64,000 nt of DNA from Ruminiclostridium sp. Lineage in GTDB: Bacteria; Bacillota; Clostridia; Oscillospirales; Ruminococcaceae. The stretch covers positions 18,184 through 82,183 of the forward strand of contig JAGAVH010000041.1 in NCBI GenBank assembly GCA_017942025.1, read 5' to 3'. Both the position numbers and the translations under genes were made by a program. Below the pieces are notes generated by a model. The model was not told the origin of the DNA and did no database searches. It saw only the letters and a program-made list of their open reading frames with translations. Shown here in pieces: positions 25,016 to 33,917 of this stretch (position 1 is the first letter of the stretch; each line of letters begins with the position of its first letter).

Positions 25016-26338
25016 TCACAGCTTCTGACATAATACCTTGTTCTTGCCGCTGTTTTTTGCCTTATATAAAAGTGCGTCAGCACCGTCAAAAAACTCTGCA
25101 TAGCTGTCGGTACTGTCTGACCAGACAACACCGACACAGCATCTGATTTCGTGGTTTTCGCCTCTTATCAATGTATGCTCAAGCTTTTTAAGGTAGGATT
25201 CGAATTTTTCCTCTACCTTTTTTTCGTCATAGCCTGTAACGTAAAGGATGAATTCATCTCCTCCGAAGCGTCCTACTATACCGTCGGGGAAGGATGCAAC
25301 CAGATCGCTTGCCACTGATTTCAGCACCTCGTCACCAAAGGAGTGACCGTAGGTATCGTTGTACTCCTTGAAATCATCAAGGTCAACAATGGCAAAAAAC
25401 TCTCTTTTACCCTTGTTGTTTTCTATCGCCTGCTGTATCTTGGTAGCGGCTGTAAGCTTATTATATACGCCTGTCGTGGAATCATACTCGATAAGCTTTG
25501 TTGTTCTTACTTTTTCCTTCTGCTCATCGTCTATATCATCAATTCTGCCTATTATCCTTACTACTCTTCCGTTACTGTCGGCAATACTGATGTATATGTT
25601 GTTTGCCCACTTATAGCTTTGCTGGTCGATAACGGTTGTGCGGTATCTCAGGCTTCCCTTCATTGCCTTACTGCAGGCTCTCGCAAGAGTGCCGAAGAAC
25701 AGCTCTCTGTCCTCGGGATGTATGAGGTGCATCTTCTTCGCATAGGCTGAATAGTTACGCACCTCTACAGGGTCAACTCCACCGTCAGCACTGCGGTAAT
25801 TCAAGGTCATGGTATCCGATATATTGTCATATTCAAAGTAAACGGATTTATTCATAGCCTCTTGCAGCATCATACAACGCTCATAATTTATGGTACTTTC
25901 AAGATTCTTTTGCTTATCGTGTGTGATATTGGTAATCATCGCCAGAACGGCTACTCCGTCCGTTACAATAAAATCAACAGGCTTGGCACTGACGTGAATC
26001 CAGTTTTCCTTACCGTTTTTGTCCATACCGAGCACCTCTATGGACATAGGCTTACCTTTACGAACAGTCTGCTCGGACAAAACAACAAGTGCCATACGAT
26101 CTCTGGGACAGAGCATTTCAACGATATCCGTAATGACCGTATCCTCGTCATAACCCATAACGGAGCACAAGGCGCGATTGTGATAGATTATTCTCACGCC
26201 CTCGTTTTTCATTTCAAGCAGTGCAATACCATCCTCAAGGCTGTCAAGCAGGATATCGCCCGCCTTGTGCCAGGCATATTCTTTTTTAAGTCTGCCGTGA
26301 AGATGCGACAAACTGGTGTTTTGTATTTTTTCTTCCAT
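25016..26338 (-). CDS. PAS-GGDEF diguanylate cyclase
   Basis: This 440-residue cytoplasmic protein has two PAS-like sensor segments (about residues 25-135 and 150-265) followed by a GGDEF domain with RFGGDEFILYV (near residue 357), an intact catalytic motif. It should make c-di-GMP from two GTP in response to an unknown cytoplasmic signal. The linker helix LIEYDSTTGVYNKLTAA is the usual start of the GGDEF domain. The adjacent upstream gene encodes a degenerate EAL-HDOD protein, so the pair forms a c-di-GMP-related locus. A hairpin between them suggests separate transcripts. Its start is preceded by a poor ribosome binding site, leaving some doubt on the exact N-terminus. Confidence 0.9.
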   Translation of the reverse strand: MEEKIQNTSLSHLHGRLKKEYAWHKAGDILLDSLEDGIALLEMKNEGVRIIYHNRALCSVMGYDEDTVITDIVEMLCPRDRMALVVLSEQTVRKGKPMSIEVLGMDKNGKENWIHVSAKPVDFIVTDGVAVLAMITNITHDKQKNLESTINYERCMMLQEAMNKSVYFEYDNISDTMTLNYRSADGGVDPVEVRNYSAYAKKMHLIHPEDRELFFGTLARACSKAMKGSLRYRTTVIDQQSYKWANNIYISIADSNGRVVRIIGRIDDIDDEQKEKVRTTKLIEYDSTTGVYNKLTAATKIQQAIENNKGKREFFAIVDLDDFKEYNDTYGHSFGDEVLKSVASDLVASFPDGIVGRFGGDEFILYVTGYDEKKVEEKFESYLKKLEHTLIRGENHEIRCCVGVVWSDSTDSYAEFFDGADALLYKAKNSGKNKVLCQKL

Positions 26339-26377
26339 ATCGACTCTCCGATTCTATGTAAATTCCTGACAAAGATT

Positions 26378-26402
26378 AAAGGCTCGCACAAGGCAAGCCT
26401 TT
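26378..26402 (-). terminator. Terminator after the EAL-HDOD gene
   Basis: AAAGGCT (26378-26384) pairs with AGCCTTT (26396-26402). The minus-strand tail AATCTTTG is only moderately T-rich. Confidence 0.45.
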
Positions 26403-26428
26403 ATACGCTGTTTCTGACCTTCCTGCGA

Positions 26429-27649
26429 TTATTTTATGTAGAACTGCTGCATAAACTTCAGGCAATGTACGTATTCGCTGGCGATAAGCTGTGAATCTGC
26501 GTGATATTTTTCCACAAACTCGTCTACCTTTACCCAGTCCGCCCGCTCATAATCCTTGACAAATCTGAATATATCACCAAACAGTCCCTCATCTCCGAAA
26601 AGACCATTTTTTATGTTATCCGTTACCGGCAATTCTTTCAGGACATTCTCTATCTCTGCTTTATTTGCTGTGCCTACAACTATGGACATAAGTCCCATAA
26701 GATAAAGCTCTTTTCTGTGTGGATAGGCGCCGGGAACAATCTTTGAGATGCTTTCACAGAACTTTGCTCTGAAAAGCGCCAGCTTTATAAGCTCGTCGGG
26801 AGTATCCTTCTGAAGTCGCTGTAACCCCACAAGATAAATCCACTCCTTCAGCTTGTCAAAGCCGAGCAATACGAGTGCCTGATGTATGGTGGATATCTTG
26901 TTACCTGTGTTGGCGTACATAATGTTTATAAGTCTGAGCAGTCTTATTGCAAGTACGGCGTCTGTAGAAATAACCGCGGCTATTTCCTCATAGTCAGGCT
27001 CAGGCGAATAGACAAGTCCGAGCACGTGAAGAAAGGTCTTTGCCATAGGACTGTTTGTTTTCTGCGTTATAAGAAGCGGCTTTGCAAAATAGAAGCCCTG
27101 CATGTATGAGCAGCCCATATTCTTGGCATACTCCACCTCAAGCTGACTTTCTACCTTTTCTGCAAGCATTATCTTATTTTTTCTCAGACACATCTCCGCT
27201 GTCTTTTCCATAGCGTCACGAGGACCTCTGAAATCAATCTTGACAATGTCCGCAAGTCTGAAGAGTGCATCGGTTGCAGGTGAATATTCATAATCGTCAA
27301 GAGCAATAGTGTAGCCCATATCTTTAAGCTCTGCACAGCGCCTTACAACGTCCATATCACAAAGGACGCTTTCAAGAAGCTCTACTACCAGTATATCCTT
27401 TGATATCATTGTCGGTACACTGCGTTTTATAAGATTGCCGGTAAAATTGACAAACGCTTTTTTACCGTCAAGAAAGGAAGTCATACTATCCACAAGAAAT
27501 GCGTTATTTATTACATCGGCTGTACTGACGTCGCCGTTGTCGCCTGTATATACATTGACTCCCGGTTGATTTCTGTAAAGCAATTCATATCCGTATGTCT
27601 TGTTGTTCAGGTCAAATATCGGTTGTCTTGCAAAATATACCTGCTCCAC
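26429..27649 (-). CDS. EAL-HDOD (YuxH-type) signalling protein
   Basis: The protein of about 406 residues joins an N-terminal EAL-like domain to a C-terminal HDOD domain (about residues 200-380, with KLKEWIYLVGLQRL). The EAL motif reads ELL (YGYELLYRN) and the DDFGTGYSS stretch reads DDYEYSPATD, as in YuxH-type proteins, which generally bind rather than cleave c-di-GMP; lack of activity is inferred. Start: the ATG at 27667 begins ATGAAAGGGG and so contains the ribosome binding site, while the GTG at 27649 lies nine bases after AAAGGGG and yields MEQVYFARQPIFD, the conserved start. Probably linked functionally to the diguanylate cyclase downstream. Confidence 0.85.
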   Translation of the reverse strand: MEQVYFARQPIFDLNNKTYGYELLYRNQPGVNVYTGDNGDVSTADVINNAFLVDSMTSFLDGKKAFVNFTGNLIKRSVPTMISKDILVVELLESVLCDMDVVRRCAELKDMGYTIALDDYEYSPATDALFRLADIVKIDFRGPRDAMEKTAEMCLRKNKIMLAEKVESQLEVEYAKNMGCSYMQGFYFAKPLLITQKTNSPMAKTFLHVLGLVYSPEPDYEEIAAVISTDAVLAIRLLRLINIMYANTGNKISTIHQALVLLGFDKLKEWIYLVGLQRLQKDTPDELIKLALFRAKFCESISKIVPGAYPHRKELYLMGLMSIVVGTANKAEIENVLKELPVTDNIKNGLFGDEGLFGDIFRFVKDYERADWVKVDEFVEKYHADSQLIASEYVHCLKFMQQFYIK

Positions 27650-27789
27650 AGAATCAGCCCCTTTCATCTTGGATTTTATATTTAAAATATAGTACAGTTA
27701 TTTAATTCTATATTACTATATCAGCGCCGTTTTGTCAACATTTTAACTGTATTTTCGTTGAAACAGACATCTTTTTTGTGAAAATGCAC

Positions 27790-27822
27790 AAAACGACTTT
27801 TGGATAAACCAAAAGTCGTTTT
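27790..27822 (-). terminator. Terminator after the YpsA-like gene
   Basis: A perfect 14-bp stem (27790-27803 with 27809-27822) with loop ATAAA and T/A-rich flanks on both strands. It directly follows the stop at 27830 on the minus strand. Confidence 0.8.
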
Positions 27823-27829
27823 ATTACTG

Positions 27830-28324
27830 TTACTGAATTTCTAAATTATCCTCGTTGAAGATGAATATTTTTACTCCGTTTTCTCTGGCATATTTCAGTA
27901 TATGGCTGTCATCGTCCGCCTTTCCGAAATAAAGCAGGGCATCGCTTGAATCTATCATATATTCATCTGTGTGAATATAGCAGTCAGCCTCGAAATGAGT
28001 ATGAAGCATTATTGCTGTTTCTGACTTTTCGTGAACAGAATAATACATATCTCTCTGCAATTCGGGCCAGGAGGTAGTCTGCTCCTCATAAGGAATCACC
28101 GCATGAAATTTTATAGGATTAAACAGCCTCAGTGCCGTAGCCACAGCGCCTGCCCACAGCGGTACACCCATTTCTGTATTCGAATAAAATTCGTCATACC
28201 CCATCGTAAAAAGCTTCCATATATTATTTCTGAGTGCCGCCTTTATGGATATGACAGGCTCTTCGTTTTCATTGAGAATGCCTGCGGCAAACTCAGAGCC
28301 GTTTGTTGCTATAGTACAAATCAT
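27830..28324 (-). CDS. YpsA-like SLOG-family protein
   Basis: This 164-residue protein resembles the DUF1273/YpsA branch of the SLOG (Rossmann-like nucleotide-binding) superfamily: PLWAGAVATALRLF, then HAVIPYEEQTTSWPELQ, then YMIDSSDALLYFGK. YpsA-like proteins bind a nucleotide or nucleotide-derived ligand; their role is unclear, with links to cell division in Bacillus. The N-terminal glycine motif of classic SLOG proteins is weak here (ATNGSEFAAG). Monocistronic, divergent from the ribbon-helix-helix gene and ended by a strong terminator. Confidence 0.6.
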   Translation of the reverse strand: MICTIATNGSEFAAGILNENEEPVISIKAALRNNIWKLFTMGYDEFYSNTEMGVPLWAGAVATALRLFNPIKFHAVIPYEEQTTSWPELQRDMYYSVHEKSETAIMLHTHFEADCYIHTDEYMIDSSDALLYFGKADDDSHILKYARENGVKIFIFNEDNLEIQ

Positions 28325-28390
28325 ATGTTCTTCCTTTCCGATTATATAACATAGCCAGTAACATAAATTATAACATATTTTATATCAGAT

Positions 28391-28420
28391 TTGCAATATA
28401 TAATTATGTTAAAATATTAT
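28391..28420 (+). promoter_or_regulatory. Promoter of the ribbon-helix-helix gene
   Basis: TTGCAA (28391-28396) and TATTAT (28415-28420) with an 18-bp spacer. It lies about 34 bases before the start codon. Confidence 0.5.
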
Positions 28421-28453
28421 TTTTCAAAAAATTACGAAAGGTGTGCATAAAAT

Positions 28454-28648
28454 ATGAGTGAAAAGCTCAGACTCACAAAAAGAAACGGTCTGAAGGGTGA
28501 GGACGGCTACAAGGTATTTTCCGTCCGTATAAAGGACAGTACCGTTCAGCAGCTGGATGATATATGTGCAAGAACAAACCGCTCCAGAAACGAGATAATC
28601 GGTATAATGCTGCAATATGGCATCGATAACTGCGTAATAGAAGAATAA
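28454..28648 (+). CDS. Ribbon-helix-helix (CopG-like) small protein
   Basis: This 64-residue protein contains a beta strand KVFSVRIKDSTVQQL followed by two helices with NRSRNEIIG, the pattern of Arc/CopG DNA-binding dimers. It probably represses transcription, its own included. It stands alone between the divergent YpsA-like gene and the convergent hybrid kinase gene, so a toxin partner is not apparent. Start has GAAAGGTG about 8 bases upstream. A strong bidirectional terminator follows. Confidence 0.75.
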   Translation: MSEKLRLTKRNGLKGEDGYKVFSVRIKDSTVQQLDDICARTNRSRNEIIGIMLQYGIDNCVIEE

Positions 28649-28653
28649 CCGGG

Positions 28654-28677
28654 ATTCACCGACGACAGTCGGTGAAT
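28654..28677. terminator. Bidirectional terminator between convergent genes
   Basis: ATTCACCGAC (28654-28663) pairs with GTCGGTGAAT (28668-28677) around a GACA loop, followed by CTTTTTAT on the + strand. It overlaps the tail region of the convergent hybrid kinase gene. Confidence 0.85.
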
Positions 28678-28681
28678 CTTT

Positions 28682-31036
28682 TTATATAGAAATATTTTTC
28701 AGCTTGTCCGTTTCAAAATTAAAGACAGCTGTTCTTATTTCTTCTATCCGGGGTTTTGTTTCGTCGTCATAGCTGAAGCTATCAAGCTTTGCCGAAAGCT
28801 CATCGAGAGCGTCTACATCAAGTACGGCAGCCGCCTTTCTTATCTCTTCGACAATTTCTCTGACTACTGTCATATCAGCCATTTCCTTGTCAGTTTCGGC
28901 AACGCCGATAAGCTCAGAAAGGGGCTTTTTATATGAAAGCCAGCTATCAATAAACACAGGATGAAGTGATATGATTGTATCGTTGTCCAGCTCCGCCGCC
29001 GCTTGTTCAAGTCGCATTGCCATACCTGAAAGGGGTATTATGCCTATCAGCATAGCAGAGCTTTTCATACTGTGTACCTTTACACGATAACTGCTCATAG
29101 CGCTGTCATCCGACTGCTGAATCATATCGGTGTAGTATCCGTTCAGCTCGTCCGCATCAGAGCTCATAGCAGGTACAAACATCTTAACTGTGCTTAATAC
29201 AGAATCGTTATCGCCTAAAGTAAGCTTTGCCACACGCCAGTCAACGCCGTTTATTATCGGAAGCTCTGCTTCTGCAACTGCTTCTTCTTTGTGAGCTTTT
29301 TCTGCCTGCTTTACATAGGAGGGCGGAAGCAGAGATAATATCTTCTTTTCAAGCTTTGACGGGTTGAGCGGCTTTGTCAGCATACTCTTGAAGCCTGCTT
29401 TTTTATAGATTTCGTTGGCTCCGGTCATTGCGTTTGCAGTAAGCATTACGACAGGTGTATCCTTTGACTTGTTATCAGGCATTGCCTTCATTATTTCAAA
29501 GGTGTCAAGTCCGTCCAGCTCAGGCATCATATGATCCATAAATATGATATCATAGCGATGCTGTTTTACAAGCTCGATGCACGCCTTACCGCTGCCAGCC
29601 TCAGTTATTTCCATCTGCATAGGCTTCAGAAGATTTATAAATACCTTACGGTTGATTGCGTTGTCATCCACTAAAAGTATTTTAGCACCGGGAGCGATAA
29701 ACTCGTTGACAAACTCCTTATACACGTGTCCGTGAACACTGGGATCGTATTTGCCGATAGAGGTATTATCTGTTACCATCTGCTTTATTGTAAAGTAGAA
29801 TTCTGAACCCTTTCCGTATTCGCTCTTTACTTTAAGCTCGCTGTCCTGCATTTTTAAAAGCGATACTGCAATATTGAGTCCCAGGCCCGTACCCTCTATA
29901 TGGCGGTTCTTCTCCTCATCCATTCTTGCAAAGGAATCGAAGAGTGTTGCCATACTCTCGGGTTTTATACCTATACCTGTATCCTTTACACTGAAGAAGA
30001 ACATATCCTCATCTACTCTTTTGACAGTAAAGGTAACTGTACCCTCGTGGGTATATTTCACTGCATTTGTCATAAGGTTTACAAGAATCTGCTTCAATCT
30101 TACATCATCTCCCATAACCTCGGTCGGAAGGTTATCGTCGATGTTCAGTATAAGTTCAAGATTTTTGGTTTGTGCCCTGAATTTTATGAGGTTGTATATA
30201 TCGGTAATCATTGCCGCAAGAGAGTATCTTGCTTTAATTATCTTTATCTTTCTTTCCTCAATTTTAGTTATATCAAGGATGTCGTTTACAATACCAAGCA
30301 GAGATTCTGCCGCCGTCTTTGTTTCTATGGCATATTCCTTTATCTGCTCGTCCTTGCTGTCACGGAGTATAGTTTCGTTCATACCCATAATAGCGTTTAT
30401 CGGGGTTCTTATCTCGTGGGACATAGTAGCAAGGAAGCTGCTCTTTGCCTTTGTTGCCGCTCTGGCGTCATCACATTTTGCCTCTACAAGCGCCAGAAGA
30501 TCGTCCAGACTTCGCTCCTGCTCGGAATATTGCCTGTTCTTGAATACTATCATGTATATCATACCGATAAATACCCAGTTAGCAACAACGTTTGTTATAA
30601 TACCTACATTCATCTCAAGTACGGACTGTGGTGAACCAAGAATTATATGGACGAGCAGAACGCTTATAACCTGAAAGATATAGGTATGTACCGCATGGAA
30701 TTTCAACAATCTGTCATCTATGAAGGTAAACAATGTCACCGACGTCAGTATCATTGAATACAGCATAACCTGAGCCGAGTCAAAGGCAAAGCCGACAAAC
30801 AAATCGACCACGGTAAAGGAGATGGAGAGCATATTCTTGTGAAATTTCTCGGATATTCGCTGTTTTTTCACACAAATAACAATAAAAACCGCCGTTGCCG
30901 TTGTAACACCGAAAAAAGCCAGCATAAGATATGTGGGATATTTTCCGATTATAATGCCCACAATTGTTGCAATTATAACCTTTGTAAAAAAGAAAGCAAT
31001 ATTAAGAGTAGAACCGAATTTATAGGTAGGTCTCAT
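28682..31036 (-). CDS. Hybrid sensor histidine kinase with REC and HPt domains
   Basis: This 784-residue protein has about six N-terminal transmembrane helices (residues 1-165), a coiled linker, HisKA with the phospho-acceptor His in MSHEIRTPINA, HATPase_c with NAVKYT, DTGIGI and GTGLGLN, a receiver domain with LVDDN, FMDHMMPELDG and TKPL, and a C-terminal HPt-like domain with KVHSMKSSAMLIG. All modules of a four-step phosphorelay are in one chain. Its start overlaps the lipid kinase gene by four bases, and a free-standing receiver gene lies further upstream, a likely partner. No extracellular sensor domain is visible, so the signal may be sensed in the membrane. Confidence 0.92.
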   Translation of the reverse strand: MRPTYKFGSTLNIAFFFTKVIIATIVGIIIGKYPTYLMLAFFGVTTATAVFIVICVKKQRISEKFHKNMLSISFTVVDLFVGFAFDSAQVMLYSMILTSVTLFTFIDDRLLKFHAVHTYIFQVISVLLVHIILGSPQSVLEMNVGIITNVVANWVFIGMIYMIVFKNRQYSEQERSLDDLLALVEAKCDDARAATKAKSSFLATMSHEIRTPINAIMGMNETILRDSKDEQIKEYAIETKTAAESLLGIVNDILDITKIEERKIKIIKARYSLAAMITDIYNLIKFRAQTKNLELILNIDDNLPTEVMGDDVRLKQILVNLMTNAVKYTHEGTVTFTVKRVDEDMFFFSVKDTGIGIKPESMATLFDSFARMDEEKNRHIEGTGLGLNIAVSLLKMQDSELKVKSEYGKGSEFYFTIKQMVTDNTSIGKYDPSVHGHVYKEFVNEFIAPGAKILLVDDNAINRKVFINLLKPMQMEITEAGSGKACIELVKQHRYDIIFMDHMMPELDGLDTFEIMKAMPDNKSKDTPVVMLTANAMTGANEIYKKAGFKSMLTKPLNPSKLEKKILSLLPPSYVKQAEKAHKEEAVAEAELPIINGVDWRVAKLTLGDNDSVLSTVKMFVPAMSSDADELNGYYTDMIQQSDDSAMSSYRVKVHSMKSSAMLIGIIPLSGMAMRLEQAAAELDNDTIISLHPVFIDSWLSYKKPLSELIGVAETDKEMADMTVVREIVEEIRKAAAVLDVDALDELSAKLDSFSYDDETKPRIEEIRTAVFNFETDKLKNISI

Positions 31037-31947
31037 AAGCGCACCCCCTTCGGCACAACAAAACGAAGTCCTTTTTTTACCATTTCCCCCTTGCAGGAGG
31101 TAACACCGTGGATAAGCTCGCCGTCCTGATTTATGGTAAAGGGCTTACCGTCAGCACGTTTTATCTCTATAGTCTTTGATAAGCAGAACTTCATCTTTTT
31201 ACTTACTCTTGAATATTTTTTATTCATAAGGTCAAGCAGAACCATTGCCAGAGGAAAGCCGCGCTTTTTTACCGTAGCAATTCTTGTGATGCCGAGTCCG
31301 TCGGTAGCGCATGCATTATCGGCAAAAAAGATATTGCCGCCGAGTACGTGACCGTTTCCGAAATATATTTCGGAAAAATATCCTGTATGCACATCATTGT
31401 CAAGCTTTATTTCATATTCTCTTGTTTTGGAAACGAACAAGGAATATATAACCGCCAGCATATAAGGAATCTTATCACTTATAAAACGAAGCGAACGAAG
31501 CTCGTTCATCTTTGTCTGACAGTTACTGTCAAGACCTGTCGAAAGTGTGTTCAGAGCGATGCCATGCTCAGTTCTTATGTAGTCTATATCTATGACTTCA
31601 CCATCTATAAGCTCATCAATATTGCGGAATTTTTCTTCGTTTTCACCGAACACCTTTAAAAAGTCGTTAGTGAGTCCGCAGGGATAGAAGGCTATCTCCA
31701 CATCAGACAAATCATTGATACCGTTAAGCATATGTCGCATTGTGCCTGAGCCTCCGCAACAGTAAAAACGAAGCTTTTCGCCTTCAAATATATGCTGTAT
31801 TTTCTTTACAAGCTCTGTTTCATAGCCTTCCTGACGTGTATTGAATACGAAATAATCAAGATTTTTATAAGAACTCAGCTTCGTACGGAGATTATCCGCA
31901 AAGGTCTGCTGTCCTGCGAAGGGATTGATTATAAATATATGTATCAT
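31033..31947 (-). CDS. Diacylglycerol kinase-like lipid kinase, altered GGDGT motif
   Basis: This 304-residue protein is of the DgkB/YegS type. It begins IFIINPFAG, then has CCGGSGTMRHMLNG where the family usually has GGDGT(x)nE(x)2NG, then YPCGLTNDF for the usual PxGTxNDF and the C-terminal INQDGE. Thus the motif Asp is Ser and the following acidic residue is His, so catalysis may be changed; this needs testing. The family phosphorylates diacylglycerol, sphingosine or similar lipids at the membrane. It is coupled to the hybrid kinase downstream (4-bp overlap) and to a receiver protein upstream (26 bp). Confidence 0.8.
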   Translation of the reverse strand: MIHIFIINPFAGQQTFADNLRTKLSSYKNLDYFVFNTRQEGYETELVKKIQHIFEGEKLRFYCCGGSGTMRHMLNGINDLSDVEIAFYPCGLTNDFLKVFGENEEKFRNIDELIDGEVIDIDYIRTEHGIALNTLSTGLDSNCQTKMNELRSLRFISDKIPYMLAVIYSLFVSKTREYEIKLDNDVHTGYFSEIYFGNGHVLGGNIFFADNACATDGLGITRIATVKKRGFPLAMVLLDLMNKKYSRVSKKMKFCLSKTIEIKRADGKPFTINQDGELIHGVTSCKGEMVKKGLRFVVPKGVRL

Positions 31948-31973
31948 CTTTATTCCCCTTGAAGCTATACAGC

Positions 31974-32384
31974 TTATTCTGATACTTCGTGATTTTTGTT
32001 AAGAGTTTTTTCGATAAGAGCCACCAGCTTAGCCTTGCTGGGAGGCTTTAACATATATCCGTCGGGCTTTAAGGACAGGAGCTTTGAAACTGTTTCGAGG
32101 TCGGAGCTGCCTGTAAAGAATATTATAGGAATATCTCTGGTAGTAAAATCCTCTTTGAATTTCTTGAAAAGATCTCCGCCGTTCTGATATGGCATTTCAT
32201 AATCGAGAAGTATAAGGTCGGGGGTTTTTATGGCAAGCTGGTCAAATGCCTGATTGCCTGAGGTTGCGATTGCCACATTATATTTGCCGTAAAGCATTTC
32301 CTTTACTGTTCTGAGCAGAAGAACGTTATCGTCTATGGCAAGAATGTTCGGAAGCTTTTTTGCAGATGCGGTTGATATTTCCAT
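31974..32384 (-). CDS. Free-standing response regulator receiver (CheY-like)
   Basis: This single receiver domain of about 136 residues has the acidic pocket IDDN, the phospho-acceptor Asp in LILLDYEMPY, and the Thr/Lys pair in FTGSSD and LKPPSK. No output domain follows, so it probably works by protein contact or as a phosphate shuttle in the relay of the hybrid kinase encoded two genes downstream. Start at 32384 has AAAGGACTG upstream; an in-frame ATG at 32444 lacks one. First gene of a three-gene operon. Confidence 0.87.
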   Translation of the reverse strand: MEISTASAKKLPNILAIDDNVLLLRTVKEMLYGKYNVAIATSGNQAFDQLAIKTPDLILLDYEMPYQNGGDLFKKFKEDFTTRDIPIIFFTGSSDLETVSKLLSLKPDGYMLKPPSKAKLVALIEKTLNKNHEVSE

Positions 32385-32575
32385 TGTTTTCAGTCCTTTC
32401 GTTTTATATCCGTTACTTGTCGGAAATGCGTTGTAATCTGTCATTTATACAGCTATTCCGCCAGTTTGTTATTATTGTAACACACTTTGTTTGAAAAATC
32501 AACATTTAAGTGCTATAAACAGCATTTTTTTCATCACAAAATGCGACAGCTTTTTATAAATTGCGACAAAAAACA

Positions 32576-32857
32576 AGAGCTGCATTGAGCAGCTCCCAGC
32601 GTGTAGACAAATTCTTGTCTACACGCTGTCGGACGATGAAAAACGCACGCAGACGAGGAAACTGACGCTGTCGGCATACGGGTTGTATGGTAAGCGTCAG
32701 TTGACGAAGTAAGCAAAAATGCTTTAGGGAAGCCATTTTCGGCTTCCCTAAACTTTTGTATCAACGTTTTTATATACTCGCAAGATAAGTGCAAATTTTA
32801 CGCATTTTTGCGGTGCGTGAGTTTGTCTTCAGTCTGAGAGCTGCATTGAGCAGCTCC
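32576..32857 (+). mobile_element. Terminator-embedded repeat element, copy 2
   Basis: A 241-bp core (32597-32837), co-linear with copy 1 at 6372-6613, is flanked by an exact 21-bp direct repeat (32576-32596 and 32837-32857) that is the GAGCTGC/GCAGCTC terminator hairpin of the CPBP gene at 32873-33904. On the minus strand the left copy is followed by TTGTTTTTTG, the original U-tract, and the right copy is followed by the core. The last 36 bases of the core are identical in both copies, and both have the same orientation to the upstream gene. A 60-86-codon open frame on the minus strand here is not conserved in copy 1 and is rejected. Confidence 0.6.
32597..32837 (+). ncRNA. Candidate structured RNA or folded strand, copy 2 core
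   Basis: Stems matching copy 1: 32597-32610 with 32615-32628 (14 bp), closing stem 32629-32634 with 32832-32837 (one G-U pair on the + strand), 32660-32669 with 32693-32702 (10 bp, five pairs changed), and 32723-32734 with 32741-32752 (12 bp, two pairs changed). Loop sizes differ slightly while joining segments stay fixed. Transcription is not shown. Confidence 0.45.
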
Positions 32858-32872
32858 TTCTTCAGCCTTTCG

Positions 32873-33904
32873 TTATATAAACTTCATCAGCATTATAAAT
32901 AATCCAAGTATAAGTACGGGGCAGAATACCGTCATCAGCTTTTCCTTCTTATCCTCTCCCGTTACCGGTTTGAGTCGTGCAATTCCGCAAAGAGCAACGA
33001 CAAGGATAATAAGGGGCATACCGAGATATGCAATATTGGTAACGATAGTTGCTACCGTACTTACCGCAATTATAACGGCGTCAACAATCTTGTTTTCCGT
33101 AAGCAGTATATCCTGATATACAGATACGCTGACCAGCAGATTATTTGCTATATGGAGTAATATCGTAGGTACTATACTCTTGTATCTTACCGCAATTATG
33201 CCGAACACCAGACCGCTGAGCGTGGCGTAGGCAAACTGGTCGAAATTGCCGTGGGCAAGGCCGAAGATAAGCGAGGAAACTAATATTGCAGGCGTATCTC
33301 CCATAGGTCGCATTGAACCGAGTAACAGCTTTCTGTATATAAGCTCCTCGCATATTGGTGCTACAATAGCTGAGAATATGAGCATTACAAGTCCCGCAGA
33401 GCTATTGACGGGGGCTGTCTGCTCCATAATGTTCGGTATTTCCTCTGTGCCGAAAAGGAGCTGACATATACTGCTTATAAGATTGGTAACCTGAGAACCG
33501 CACATACCGAAGGAAAAGGTTGCAAGCAGCATTACTACGGGATAAGTGGGATTATTCGTGTAGGTGGGCAGAAGATGTCCCAGCTTGCTGTACTTTTTAT
33601 AAAGCACTCCGAACACAATGAACTTGGGAGCATAGGATACGATGCTTGCAAAAAAGTGAGTTATTGCGGTTGCGACTGCCGGGGACGACTCGCCAAAAAA
33701 AGCGTTTACGATGTACGCCATAAAGTAGAAGGCAGTGTTTTTTATCAGTATCTCTAAAAATACCACTATGATAAGCGACGCACCCACATCAAAGCAGAGC
33801 CTTCTTAAATCCGACGGGCGAAGCATATCAAGGCTTTCTACCCTGCTTAAATTATACTGGGTATAGCGTTCTTTGATTTTGTCTATAATGTTTGTTTCCT
33901 GCAT
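32873..33904 (-). CDS. CPBP-family intramembrane metalloprotease
   Basis: This 343-residue polytopic membrane protein has the CPBP/Abi (PF02517) motifs: EELIYRKLLLGS (Glu-Glu-x-x-x-Arg), FGLAHGNFDQ with the metal-binding His, and a third conserved block with LLHIANN. Family members cleave or process membrane proteins and prenylated peptides. It is 13 bp after a second CPBP gene, and both follow speE, so they may be transcribed with the polyamine genes. Eight or so transmembrane helices are predicted by eye. The specific substrate is unknown. Confidence 0.88.
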   Translation of the reverse strand: MQETNIIDKIKERYTQYNLSRVESLDMLRPSDLRRLCFDVGASLIIVVFLEILIKNTAFYFMAYIVNAFFGESSPAVATAITHFFASIVSYAPKFIVFGVLYKKYSKLGHLLPTYTNNPTYPVVMLLATFSFGMCGSQVTNLISSICQLLFGTEEIPNIMEQTAPVNSSAGLVMLIFSAIVAPICEELIYRKLLLGSMRPMGDTPAILVSSLIFGLAHGNFDQFAYATLSGLVFGIIAVRYKSIVPTILLHIANNLLVSVSVYQDILLTENKIVDAVIIAVSTVATIVTNIAYLGMPLIILVVALCGIARLKPVTGEDKKEKLMTVFCPVLILGLFIMLMKFI

Positions 33905-33917
33905 AGAACTCCTTTAT

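Noticed and set aside
32534-32794. Minus-strand frames of 60-86 codons over repeat copy 2
   Set aside because: Not conserved in copy 1, while the RNA-like stems are.
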